Shown: positions 7,122-14,992 of the stretch, piece by piece
Layout of the letters: each line of letters starts with the position of its first letter
How positions within the stretch are numbered: position 1 is the first letter of the stretch
Assembly (NCBI GenBank): GCA_017622845.1
Contig: JAGAQJ010000044.1
Span: 1 to 64,000 of the forward strand
Origin: Lachnospiraceae bacterium
Lineage (GTDB): Bacteria > Bacillota > Clostridia > Lachnospirales > Lachnospiraceae
Direction of reading: 5' to 3'
Length of the DNA: 64,000 nucleotides
Notes under the pieces: model-generated
Seen by the model: only the letters and a program-made list of their open reading frames with translations
What the model was told of the DNA's origin: nothing
Databases searched by the model: none
Program-made: the position numbers and the translations under genes

Positions 7122-8390
7122 TTATTTTGATTCTTCAAGCAGCCATATATATTTAATTTTCCGAAAGACTAAGCAAACAAGGACACCCAAAATGCCTAGG
7201 ATAAAAAACAGCATAGCTGCTCCGGAGCCTTTTCCATAACCGAAAAGCAATGTTAAAACATGCCCTTGGGAAAATTTCGCCATAAATGGTTCAAACACTT
7301 GATCAACCAGCAAACCGCCTGCAAAATACCCTAAAGGAATCGTGAAAAATTGAAGTGAATTTCTCGTCGAATAGACACGTCCCTGCATTTGTGCGGGAAT
7401 TTTAGAGCGAAACAGGACATCCATATTTGCATTCATCAGCGGAATACAAATCCAGCCTAAAACAGCGCCAATGCACCATACAAGCGGTATTTTGCCAAAT
7501 GCCAGCATAAAATTCTCTGTGCTCATGGATAGAAGAAGGCAGTTGCAGATCACCCTGACACGGCTTTTGGGTGCAGGCATAAGTGTCGCCAGAACGCTTC
7601 CTGCAAGTGTTGTAATCCCTACGCAGGCGTTGACAATACCAAGCGCCGTCTCGCCGCCATTCTGATGTGACAGAACCATGGCAGGAAGGGCAGCATCATA
7701 GATGGAAGCAATAAAATTGATTGCCGCTAAAAATAAAATCAGCCATAAAATTCCCTTGTTTGTACGAAGATACGAAAGTCCGTCTTTTGCCGATTGCAGA
7801 ATATTTTCTTTATTTTCGTCAGTCTGCTCTGTCTTGGGAATTTTGATAAAAAGCAGCAGTACCCAAAAAGCCACCAGAAAAGTAAACAGATCAAAAAAGA
7901 TTACAGCCTCAATCCCTGCAAATGCTGCAAACGAAGTTGCAAAAACGGGTGTTAAAATTGTGATAAGCGAGTTTGAAAAAGACCGCATACCACTTGTTTT
8001 CTGATAATATTTTTCCGGAGTCAGCAGTGTTGCCGCAACATCGGAAGCAGGCTGCTGAATCGTGTTCATCAAACCATTCAACGCGTTGAGCGTATACAGG
8101 TGCCATACTTCCAGGCTGTCTGTTTTGAGCAGAACAAGCACAAGAACCGTACATACTGCCGCAAAGCTGTCACATACCAGCATAATGAGCTTTTTATTCC
8201 ATCGGTCACTGATTGCCCCTGCAAAAATACTCATCAGCACATAGGGCATATAAGAGCAGATGCTAAGCATCGCAGTGCTCAAAGCAGAGCCGCTTTTGCT
8301 ATACAGCCAGATTACCAATGAAAAGCTGGTCATTGAACTGCCGAGTGAAGAAAAAGACTGTGTTATCCATAATATAAAAAATGTTTTCAT
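7122..8390 (-). CDS. MFS efflux transporter, Mef/multidrug type
   Basis: A 422-residue, 12-helix major facilitator. It begins MKTFFILWITQSFSSLGSSM, which matches the first helix of the Mef(A)/enterobactin-exporter-like branch (FxxLWxGQxxSxxGS), and has the loop 2-3 motif GAISDRWNKKLIM. The central loop (about 190-210) is charged. The end FRKIKYIWLLEESK is cytoplasmic. Proton-driven drug export is the family role; the substrate is unknown. It starts at ATG 8390 after AAGGAGC. The leader upstream contains a long inverted repeat with a 13-codon frame (8425-8497), reminiscent of attenuated resistance genes. Confidence 0.88.
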   Translation of the reverse strand: MKTFFILWITQSFSSLGSSMTSFSLVIWLYSKSGSALSTAMLSICSYMPYVLMSIFAGAISDRWNKKLIMLVCDSFAAVCTVLVLVLLKTDSLEVWHLYTLNALNGLMNTIQQPASDVAATLLTPEKYYQKTSGMRSFSNSLITILTPVFATSFAAFAGIEAVIFFDLFTFLVAFWVLLLFIKIPKTEQTDENKENILQSAKDGLSYLRTNKGILWLILFLAAINFIASIYDAALPAMVLSHQNGGETALGIVNACVGITTLAGSVLATLMPAPKSRVRVICNCLLLSMSTENFMLAFGKIPLVWCIGAVLGWICIPLMNANMDVLFRSKIPAQMQGRVYSTRNSLQFFTIPLGYFAGGLLVDQVFEPFMAKFSQGHVLTLLFGYGKGSGAAMLFFILGILGVLVCLVFRKIKYIWLLEESK

Positions 8391-8424
8391 AAACCTTGCT
8401 CCTTTTTGATTTTATTATTCAAAA

Positions 8425-8497
8425 ATGCAAGGTTTGACGGATTTAATGTAATATTTTATCGTTTGTTCTCCATGCAAATCCGCCGAATACCTTGCAT
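8425..8497 (-). promoter_or_regulatory. inverted-repeat leader with a 13-codon frame upstream of the MFS pump
   Basis: On the minus strand, ATGCAAGGTATTCGGCGGATTT (8497-8476) can pair with a near-complement at 8444-8425. Inside the leader, ATG 8495-8497 opens a frame Met-Gln-Gly-Ile-Arg-Arg-Ile-Cys-Met-Glu-Asn-Lys-Arg that stops at 8456. The second arm ends about 35 bases before the pump start codon. This is the arrangement of translational or transcriptional attenuators of macrolide efflux genes, but the small frame has no clear Shine-Dalgarno, so the leader peptide is tentative. Confidence 0.4.
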
Positions 8498-8606
8498 GGA
8501 GCGTTGTCAATACAAAGAAGCACTGCTCTCATCCTTTCAATATATTTTTTCTCATTATAAAGCTTTTTGGGGATTATGTCTACTGTAGTTTTCAGTATCC
8601 GTATTG

Positions 8607-8728
8607 CCCCTGTACACTGACGCTGTCATCGCATAAGAAAATTCGCATTTGGAGTCCAATCGCCTGTCACAGCATAGGACTGCCGACCTTCGTCCCGGCT
8701 AAAATGCTCCATAAGGCTGAATTGTGAC
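8607..8728 (+). repeat. dispersed intergenic element, copy A (internally deleted)
   Basis: It contains CCCTGTACACTGACGCTGTC, then jumps to the right arm (AAAATTCGCATTTGGAGTCC ... GCATAGGACTGCC ... CCTTCGTCC) and the right end GGCTGAATTGTGAC (8715-8728). Compared with copy B at 25050 it lacks about 265 central bases. The right end is 27 bases before the -35 of the HD gene's promoter. Upstream, 8498-8606 holds nothing else recognisable. Confidence 0.85.
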
Positions 8729-8755
8729 TGAAACTGAAGGCAGTAGTGGTTTATG

Positions 8756-8784
8756 TTGAGGACGATGCAATAATATGATAAAAT
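8756..8784 (+). promoter_or_regulatory. sigma-A promoter of the HD-domain gene
   Basis: TTGAGG (8756-8761), 17 bases, TAAAAT (8779-8784), with repeat copy A ending 27 bases upstream. Confidence 0.6.
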
Positions 8785-8856
8785 AAGTGTCAGCAAGCGG
8801 GAACAGACAAGGTCTGCTCATCACGGGCGGCGTAATGACTGTAAAGGAGGAACATT

Positions 8857-9393
8857 ATGGAAAAATATTCACAGCGATTGGATTCTGTTTATCAGAGTAT
8901 GATCATGTATGATGCAAATGACCCAAAAAGAATACAGCATTTTGTGAAGGTGCACAGCTTTGCAAGGCTAATCGGACATATGGAGCAGCTGTCAGACGAG
9001 CAGCTTATGATATTGGAAGCAGCCGCATATGTACATGATATTGGAATCAAACAGGCAGAGCATATCTATGGAAACTGCAGTGGAAAATATCAGGAGGAGC
9101 TTGGACCGGAGCAGGCAGAAAAAATGTTAAAGGCATGCGGCTTTGAAGCGGAACAGATAAAAAGAGTATCCTATCTGGTAGGACATCATCACACCTATAC
9201 CAATATAGACGGAATAGATTATCAGATTTTAGTGGAGGCGGATTTCCTTGTGAACCTGTACGAGGATGCAAGTCCTATGGAAGCAGTTGTGCATGCGTAC
9301 AAAAGCATTTTTAAGACAGAAGCCGGAAAAAAGATTTGCCGTACGATGTTCGGAATTGGGCAGGAAGTAAATGGAGGTTCTAATGAAAAATAA
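8857..9393 (+). CDS. HD-domain phosphohydrolase
   Basis: A 178-residue cytosolic protein with a single HD domain: H in HFVKVHSFARLIG, the HD pair in AAAYVHDIGIK (about residues 65-75), HH in VGHHHTYTN (about 108-115), and the distal Asp in LVEADFLVNL. Metal-dependent phosphohydrolase activity on nucleotides is the family norm; the substrate is unknown. It starts at ATG 8857 after GGAGG. Its last 11 bases overlap the start of the lipoprotein gene, so the two are translationally coupled. Confidence 0.88.
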   Translation: MEKYSQRLDSVYQSMIMYDANDPKRIQHFVKVHSFARLIGHMEQLSDEQLMILEAAAYVHDIGIKQAEHIYGNCSGKYQEELGPEQAEKMLKACGFEAEQIKRVSYLVGHHHTYTNIDGIDYQILVEADFLVNLYEDASPMEAVVHAYKSIFKTEAGKKICRTMFGIGQEVNGGSNEK

Positions 9394-10276
9394 AATAGTT
9401 ATGAATATAATGCTGCTTGCACTGACGGCATTCTGTACCATCGGATGCAGCAAGAGTGAGGAGCCGACAGAGATTGTGACACTGGATTTGCAGCCGCAGT
9501 CAGAGGTGGGCGGCAATGCTTCCACAGAGCCGGAAGCTTTAGAACCTCAAACAGAAAACGCACCGCAGGAGACTTTTGTTTCTGTTCAGGTGGAAAATCC
9601 AGGCTGGGATTATTACTGTGCCAAGGAGGGCATGACAATGGAGGAACAGTCGGTACATCTGGAAAAGCTGTCAGAAACAGCGAATGGAATCAGCAGCGCT
9701 GAGGAATGGATTGCCGCAAATCAACTGGATTTTCAAAAAATGCCGTATTCCGATGAGATGTACACTTACAGTACCTATGGATATAATGCCTCTGATACTT
9801 ATGAACTGCAATTGCAGGAACTTTTCGGTGACAGAAGAACGATTACCCTTGACTTTTCAGATTATAATTATGCAGACGACTTCGTGGAATCAGAACGGGA
9901 TTTTGTCTTTCAGCGGATTATTTGGGCAAAGGCAGAGGAGGGTATCCTGTATGCTGCAACAGGTCATTATACTTATGCAGCGTCTTCCCCGCATAATGCA
10001 TACATCACAGCGATTGATTTGGAGGATTATCATATAATCTGGAAAACAGAGCCGCTCACCTGTAATTCGCTCAGCTTTGAGGTGATTGATGATGCGATTG
10101 TATGCGGATATGGCTTTACGAGTGAGGATGATTATCTCTATATTCTTGACAGGAAAACAGGATTAAGGCAGGAGGAAATACCGCTCAAAACTGCGGCGGA
10201 GTATATCTTCCAAAAAGATGGCATCCTTTATGTAAAGACATATGATACAGATTATACTTTTAAAATCAGCAGGTAA
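9383..10276 (+). CDS. lipoprotein of unknown function, possible beta-propeller
   Basis: A 297-residue exported lipoprotein. The signal peptide has a hydrophobic core and lipobox TIGC (C22), followed by a low-complexity acidic linker (24-60). The C-terminal 150 residues have repeated hydrophobic strands with Tyr/Asp turns (GILYAATGHYTY, IVCGYGF, DYLYILDRKTG), which suggests PQQ/WD-like propeller blades. That is an inference from pattern. ATG 9383 is chosen because GGAGG at 9373 precedes it. It overlaps the HD gene by 11 bases. Confidence 0.75.
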   Translation: MKNKIVMNIMLLALTAFCTIGCSKSEEPTEIVTLDLQPQSEVGGNASTEPEALEPQTENAPQETFVSVQVENPGWDYYCAKEGMTMEEQSVHLEKLSETANGISSAEEWIAANQLDFQKMPYSDEMYTYSTYGYNASDTYELQLQELFGDRRTITLDFSDYNYADDFVESERDFVFQRIIWAKAEEGILYAATGHYTYAASSPHNAYITAIDLEDYHIIWKTEPLTCNSLSFEVIDDAIVCGYGFTSEDDYLYILDRKTGLRQEEIPLKTAAEYIFQKDGILYVKTYDTDYTFKISR

Positions 10277-10486
10277 TATACAATAGAAAAAGCGACTGCA
10301 TGACAACAAAGTCATCAAGGCGTTTTGACATTTTTTCTTGCTATATCCGCGAACTAAGCGTATGATAAGAAAGGAATTAGATGCAACTTACTATGAAAAG
10401 AAAGGATACTTTCATAGCATAGGCAGTGATGCGGTTTGATGAACAGCAGGTGCCTGCATGATATGAGTTTATGTTGGAGTGATACG

Positions 10487-11434
10487 ATGGGAAAAAATAT
10501 ATTGGAATATAATTCAATGCGCAAAAAAGTTTCGGAAAAGAAACTGTTTGAAAAAGAAGTCGAGGAAAAGTTAGGAAGAAATGATGACTGCTGGTGCAAA
10601 AGCGGCAAAAAATATAAAAAGTGCCATTGTGCTTTTGACGAGAAGCTTGAGGAATACAGGCTGAAAGGAATACTGGTGCCGCCAAGACGCATCATTAAGA
10701 ACCCTGAGCAGATACAGGGGATTCGTGAAAGTGCAAAGATTAATATTGCGATACTGGACTATATTGACACACACATTCAGGTCGGAATTTCGACACAGGA
10801 GATTGATGACTGGGTAAGCAGTATCACCAAAAAGCACAATGCCATAGCCGCGCCGCTCAATTATGAGGGCTTTCCTAAAAGTGTCTGCACCTCTGTAAAT
10901 AATGTCGTGTGCCATGGAATTCCCTCAAAGGAGGAAATACTGAAAGAGGGCGATATTATCAATGTGGATGTTTCGACAATCTATAACGGCTATTTTTCAG
11001 ACTCCTCCAGAATGTACTGCATTGGAGAAGTGTCGGCAGAGAAAAAGCGGCTGGTAGATATCACAAAGCAAAGTCTGGAGGTCGGACTGCAATATGTCCA
11101 GCCCTGGAGAAAAATAGGAGATATGGGTGCGGCGATTCATGAATTTGCCATGGAAAACGGCTATTCCGTTGTCAGGGAAATCGGCGGACATGGTGTAGGA
11201 CTGGAATTTCACGAAGACCCATGGGTAAGCTATGTATGCCCAAAGGACACTGGTATGCTGCTGGTTCCGGGAATGATTTTTACAATCGAACCAATGATTA
11301 ATATGGGAAAAGAGGATATCTACATCTCAGATGAGGACGGGTGGACCGTATACACAGACGACGGACTTCCCTCCGCGCAGTGGGAGATACAGGTGCTTGT
11401 CACAGACGAAGGATATGAGATTATTTCCTATTAA
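10487..11434 (+). CDS. map: type I methionyl aminopeptidase with N-terminal SEC-C zinc motif
   Basis: It removes the initiator methionine from new proteins. The 315 residues have an N-terminal SEC-C metal motif (GRNDDCWCKSGKKYKKCHC, about 28-46) that may dock the enzyme to ribosomes, then the pita-bread catalytic domain. The five metal ligands are visible: the two Asp in NVDVSTIYNGYFSDSSR, His in GGHGVGLEFHED, Glu in FTIEPMIN and Glu in QWEIQVLV. I chose ATG 10487 after GGAGTG; earlier in-frame ATGs lack a site. The spacer before it (10277-10486) contains a small hairpin near 10392-10420 and nothing else clear. Confidence 0.93.
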   Translation: MGKNILEYNSMRKKVSEKKLFEKEVEEKLGRNDDCWCKSGKKYKKCHCAFDEKLEEYRLKGILVPPRRIIKNPEQIQGIRESAKINIAILDYIDTHIQVGISTQEIDDWVSSITKKHNAIAAPLNYEGFPKSVCTSVNNVVCHGIPSKEEILKEGDIINVDVSTIYNGYFSDSSRMYCIGEVSAEKKRLVDITKQSLEVGLQYVQPWRKIGDMGAAIHEFAMENGYSVVREIGGHGVGLEFHEDPWVSYVCPKDTGMLLVPGMIFTIEPMINMGKEDIYISDEDGWTVYTDDGLPSAQWEIQVLVTDEGYEIISY

Positions 11435-11440
11435 AATCAT

Positions 11441-11472
11441 AAAATGACATGTTCTTGCAGCATGTCATTTTA
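11441..11472 (+). terminator. intrinsic terminator of map
   Basis: AAAATGACATG pairs perfectly with CATGTCATTTT across a nine-base loop, seven bases after the map stop codon. The A and T tracts make it potentially bidirectional. Confidence 0.85.
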
Positions 11473-11476
11473 AGTT

Positions 11477-11543
11477 GTAATGAATATCCGGACGAAAACT
11501 TCCTTCGCCCCGGCTAAAATAATGCATAAGGCTGAACTGTTTC
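11477..11543 (+). repeat. dispersed intergenic element, copy E (minimal, both ends only)
   Basis: The left end (GTAATG ... TCCGGACGAAAAC) is joined directly to the right end (TTCCTTCG ... ATGCATAAGGCTGAACTGTTTC), giving a 67-base near-palindrome without the interior of the long copies. Its right end is 29 bases upstream of the -35 at 11573. The gap holds CCCTGTACACTGATG, a motif also found inside copies A and B. Confidence 0.75.
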
Positions 11544-11572
11544 CCCTGTACACTGATGTTTGCCTGTTTTGA

Positions 11573-11601
11573 TTGACATATCAGTGAAAACAGTGTATGA
11601 T
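11573..11601 (+). promoter_or_regulatory. sigma-A promoter of the NusG-II / Gx transporter group
   Basis: TTGACA (11573-11578), 17 bases, TATGAT (11596-11601): near-perfect consensus. Confidence 0.8.
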
Positions 11602-11647
11602 AAGTGATAGAATAAATGTTCGATAATAAAGAAAGTGAATTACTAGT

Positions 11648-12019
11648 ATGCTCCAAAGAAAAGACAGAATTTTAATCATAATCATTGTAATCATAGCGGC
11701 CTTATCCGCCGCATTGACAGCGTTAACGCGCAATAGCGCAGGCGAGCTTCTGCGCATCACAATTGACGGAGAACTGTATGGCGAATACCGTCTGTCGGAA
11801 AGCCGGACGATTACGATTCATCAGGAACTCGGGCAGAATGAAATTGTGATTGAAAACAACACTGCATATATGAAAGAGGCGGACTGCCCTGACAGGTATT
11901 GTATGGACTATCAGCCGATATCAAGAGGAAATGAGACAATCATATGCCTGCCGCACAAGCTTGTGGCGGAGGTAATTGGAGCTTCTGACGGGCAGCAGCC
12001 CGATGTGATTGTGCAATAA
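11648..12019 (+). CDS. NusG domain II-containing membrane-anchored protein
   Basis: A 123-residue protein with one N-terminal membrane helix (about 8-27) and an extracytoplasmic domain of the NusG-II type, ending with the conserved CPDRYCM ... IICLPHKLVAEVIG pattern. In related Firmicutes this protein is encoded next to a Gx transporter family gene, as here (12115). The two cysteines in CPDRYC are typical of the family. The molecular role is not established. It starts at ATG 11648 under a strong promoter; the ribosome site is modest (AAAGAAAGTG). Confidence 0.88.
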   Translation: MLQRKDRILIIIIVIIAALSAALTALTRNSAGELLRITIDGELYGEYRLSESRTITIHQELGQNEIVIENNTAYMKEADCPDRYCMDYQPISRGNETIICLPHKLVAEVIGASDGQQPDVIVQ

Positions 12020-12114
12020 TAATATTTACAGCAGCAGTTTTGCGGCAATAGCTATTCTTAGTACTGATTATTGAAGAACAGGTTATTTTCTTAGAAAGGA
12101 TAAGAATTGATATC

Positions 12115-12603
12115 ATGGCAAAAAAAGCAGCTTATAGTGCCATGCTTACGGCATTGGCAATGATATTTGGATATGTTGAGGTGTTGATTCCCTTTAGCTT
12201 CGGGATACCGGGAATTAAGCTTGGGCTTGCCAATCTCGTAATTGTGCTGGCATTATATATGCTTCCGGCATCTCAGGCATTATTGATACAAGTGGCAAGG
12301 ATTGTGCTGATTTCCTTTTTGTTTGGAAATATGTCCATGATGCTGTACAGTCTTGCCGGCGGCTTGCTGAGCTTCTGTGTGATGAGCCTCCTCAGAAGAA
12401 TACAGGGATTTTCTGTTATAGGAGTCAGTATAGCAGGAGGAGTCAGCCATAATATCGGCCAGCTTATTGTGGCAATGCTGGTGGTGAAGAATCTGAAGCT
12501 TACATATTACCTTCCTGCATTGCTTATTGCAGGACTTGTCACAGGAGCGCTGATTGGGCTGCTGACACAGAAGATCAAACCGGTTCTTGAAAAGAGTTAC
12601 TGA
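12115..12603 (+). CDS. Gx transporter family membrane protein (HepS/component-I-like)
   Basis: A 162-residue protein with about five membrane helices. It begins AYSAMLTALAMIFGYVE and has the family signature FGIPGIKLGLANLVIVLAL. It belongs to the Gx family, often annotated as heptaprenyl diphosphate synthase component I, and resembles ECF substrate-binding (S) subunits in topology. The ligand is unknown; a polyprenyl or flavin-linked role is sometimes inferred from context. It follows the NusG-II gene by 95 bases, and its end overlaps the upstream reading region of the acyltransferase gene. Confidence 0.85.
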   Translation: MAKKAAYSAMLTALAMIFGYVEVLIPFSFGIPGIKLGLANLVIVLALYMLPASQALLIQVARIVLISFLFGNMSMMLYSLAGGLLSFCVMSLLRRIQGFSVIGVSIAGGVSHNIGQLIVAMLVVKNLKLTYYLPALLIAGLVTGALIGLLTQKIKPVLEKSY

Positions 12604-12631
12604 TAGCAGGTTGGAAAGGCTTGGCTGTATT

Positions 12632-13621
12632 ATGAAGAAAAGATTTTACAAATTCGACAACCTGAAAGCCATACTGATTTTTCTGGTAGTGTTTGGCCAT
12701 TTCTTGGAGCTTGTGGAGGGGCACAGGCTTTTATACCTTACCATCTATTCGTTTCATATGCCTTTGTTTTTGTTTATATCAGGGTATTTTGCACGCTTTA
12801 ACAGGAAGAACGTTTGGTCTAAAATGATTTACCCGTATGCAGCATTTCAAATGTTATACACTTTTTTTGAGAAGTATTTGTTAGGAACAGAGAGCCTGCA
12901 GCTTACCTTCGTAAAGCCAAGATGGATTTTGTGGTATCTGTTTGCATTGATGGTGTATCATCTGATGCTTCCTCTTTTTGACACCAGGTCTGTTAGAGCA
13001 CAATATATGATTGTGGCAGGAACAGTGCTGGTTGGACTGTTGGCAGGTTATGATAAAAGGCTTGGATATGATTTTTCGGCAGCAAGGATTTTTACATTTA
13101 TGCCCTTTTTCCTGTCGGGCTATTATCTGTCCCAAAATAAAGTTTTTTCAAAAAGACTGCCGGTTTCTAAAACTGCATACATCATACTGTTCTTCCTTTC
13201 CGCTTTTCTGATAGCAATCATGATAAAGGTACTAAGTATGAGCTTTATTACAAAAAAGATGCTGTATGGCTCTTACTCATATGAAGCAGCCGGATATACT
13301 GTTCAGATAAAGCTGCTGCTGTATGCTTTCGCAGGGATATGGATTGCTGTATTTGTGATGCTGATGCCGGACAAACGGATACCTGTACTGTCAGCAACAG
13401 GACGCTTTACAATGCCGGTTTTCCTGCTGCATGGTTTTGCGGTGAAGCTTACAGGCATGTATTATGACAGCATCGGAGAAAAGCTGCCGTTTGCATCGGC
13501 GCTGGCACTCAGCCTGTTTATGGTAGCTTTGCTTGGAAACCGCTTCACAGATAAGGTGTTTCGCATACTATTTACAGGAGAGCTGCTGTGCAGAAGAAGT
13601 GCAGGGCACGCGCAGGATTAA
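12632..13621 (+). CDS. acyltransferase family 3 membrane protein
   Basis: A 329-residue integral membrane protein with about ten helices, of the Acyl_transf_3/OafA class that acetylates cell-surface sugars. The N-terminus has the hallmark FDNLKAILIFLVVFGHFLE, with the catalytic-type histidine in GHF (about 21). SFHMPLFLFISGYF follows (about 44-57), and WILWYLFALMVYHLMLP matches the W-x-L family block. The substrate is unknown. Start ATG 12632 follows TTGGAAAGG. The gene is 28 bases after the Gx transporter and runs up to dinB with 17 bases between. Confidence 0.87.
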   Translation: MKKRFYKFDNLKAILIFLVVFGHFLELVEGHRLLYLTIYSFHMPLFLFISGYFARFNRKNVWSKMIYPYAAFQMLYTFFEKYLLGTESLQLTFVKPRWILWYLFALMVYHLMLPLFDTRSVRAQYMIVAGTVLVGLLAGYDKRLGYDFSAARIFTFMPFFLSGYYLSQNKVFSKRLPVSKTAYIILFFLSAFLIAIMIKVLSMSFITKKMLYGSYSYEAAGYTVQIKLLLYAFAGIWIAVFVMLMPDKRIPVLSATGRFTMPVFLLHGFAVKLTGMYYDSIGEKLPFASALALSLFMVALLGNRFTDKVFRILFTGELLCRRSAGHAQD

Positions 13622-13638
13622 TCAGGAGGAGATGCATT

Positions 13639-14892
13639 ATGCCGGAGGAAAGAGTGATTTTTCATATCGATGTAAACAGCGCTTTTTTGTCATGGGAGGC
13701 AGTAGAACGGCTTAAGCATCCCGAAGAATTTCCGGAAATAACAGTTGACCTGCGGACAATTCCGTCGGCAGTGGGCGGTGACAGGTCGAAGCGCCATGGC
13801 ATCATACTGGCAAAATCCATTCCAGCCAAGAAATATAAGGTACGAACAGGAGAACCAATCACTGATGCGCTGAAAAAATGTCCGAATCTTGTTCTGGTGC
13901 CTGCAAGACATGCAGTATATACACAATATTCCAAAGCTTTTATCGCAATCCTGGAACGGTATTCCGATACGATTGAGCAATGCAGCATTGATGAGTGCTT
14001 TATCGACATGACAGGGACGCAAAAGCTGTTTGGTCCTCCGGTGGAGGCCGCTGAACGCATTAAAGATGAGATTTACCGGGAGCTTGGTTTTACCGTAAAT
14101 GTAGGGATATCCACAAACAAGCTGCTTGCAAAGATGGCAAGCGATTTTAAAAAGCCGAATCTGGTGCACACACTGTTTCCGAATGAGATACCGGATAAGA
14201 TGTGGAAGCTTCCGGTGGGAGACTTGTTTCTTGTGGGCAAATCCACGCAGAACACGCTTCATACGCTTGGAATCCGTACAATTGGCGAGCTTGCAAAATC
14301 CGATCCGCAGATATTGCGCGGCGCGCTGAAAAAACAGGGTGAGGTTATCTGGAAGTTTGCAAACGGTGAAGGCGTATCGGTGGTAGAGCCTGAACCGGCG
14401 GACAATAAAAGCTATGGAAACGCTACGACAATTGCTTTTGACGTGACCGATGAATCTACAGCCAACATGGTTTTGATGTCGCTGGCAGAGACGGTAGGCA
14501 GGAGACTAAGGCGCGATGAGGCAAAAGCGGAGGTTGTGGCAGTGAATATCCGATACAGCGATTTGTCAAGAACCTCACATCAGTGCGAGCTGCCGCATGC
14601 GACCAATATTACCAATGAGATTTATGAGACTGCGTGCCGACTGTTCGAGGAGCTGTGGGATGGCAGGTCGGTCAGGCTGCTTGGAATCCAGACAAGCCAC
14701 ATCAGGAGGTCAGATGACGGCAGGCAGATGTCGCTTTTTGATAATGGAAACTATGAAAAGCTGGAGAAGCTTGATAAGGCGATGGACAGCATCAGGGAAA
14801 AATACGGTTCCAATGCCGTACAGCGTGCGTCCTTCTTAAATCAGAACCAAATCGATTCCTCGCCGGGAAAGGCGAAGCATTTTGGAAAATGA
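13639..14892 (+). CDS. dinB: Y-family DNA polymerase IV
   Basis: A translesion polymerase of 417 residues. The palm motif I is FHIDVNSAFLSWEA (about 8-21). The steric gate and fingers are followed by QCSIDECFIDMTGT (about 114-127), which carries the catalytic Asp-Glu pair. HhH-like motifs (VGKSTQNTLHTLGI) and the little-finger domain (about 250-360) follow. The C-terminal QMSLFDNGNYEKLEKLDKA contains a QxSLF beta-clamp binding motif. ATG 13639 has an excellent CAGGAGGAG site. No LexA box was identified upstream, and it appears co-transcribed with the acyltransferase gene. Confidence 0.95.
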   Translation: MPEERVIFHIDVNSAFLSWEAVERLKHPEEFPEITVDLRTIPSAVGGDRSKRHGIILAKSIPAKKYKVRTGEPITDALKKCPNLVLVPARHAVYTQYSKAFIAILERYSDTIEQCSIDECFIDMTGTQKLFGPPVEAAERIKDEIYRELGFTVNVGISTNKLLAKMASDFKKPNLVHTLFPNEIPDKMWKLPVGDLFLVGKSTQNTLHTLGIRTIGELAKSDPQILRGALKKQGEVIWKFANGEGVSVVEPEPADNKSYGNATTIAFDVTDESTANMVLMSLAETVGRRLRRDEAKAEVVAVNIRYSDLSRTSHQCELPHATNITNEIYETACRLFEELWDGRSVRLLGIQTSHIRRSDDGRQMSLFDNGNYEKLEKLDKAMDSIREKYGSNAVQRASFLNQNQIDSSPGKAKHFGK

Positions 14893-14929
14893 AACAATCG
14901 GCACTTTCCGGATGAAAGTGCCGATTGTT
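14893..14929. terminator. bidirectional terminator after dinB
   Basis: AACAATCGGCACTTTC and GAAAGTGCCGATTGTT form a perfect 16-base stem around a 5-base loop, directly after the dinB stop. Confidence 0.85.
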
Positions 14930-14992
14930 CCGCCCGGTTGGAATACAGGCAGATAAGAAACAGCAATTGAGAATAGCAATTGATAGGAATGA

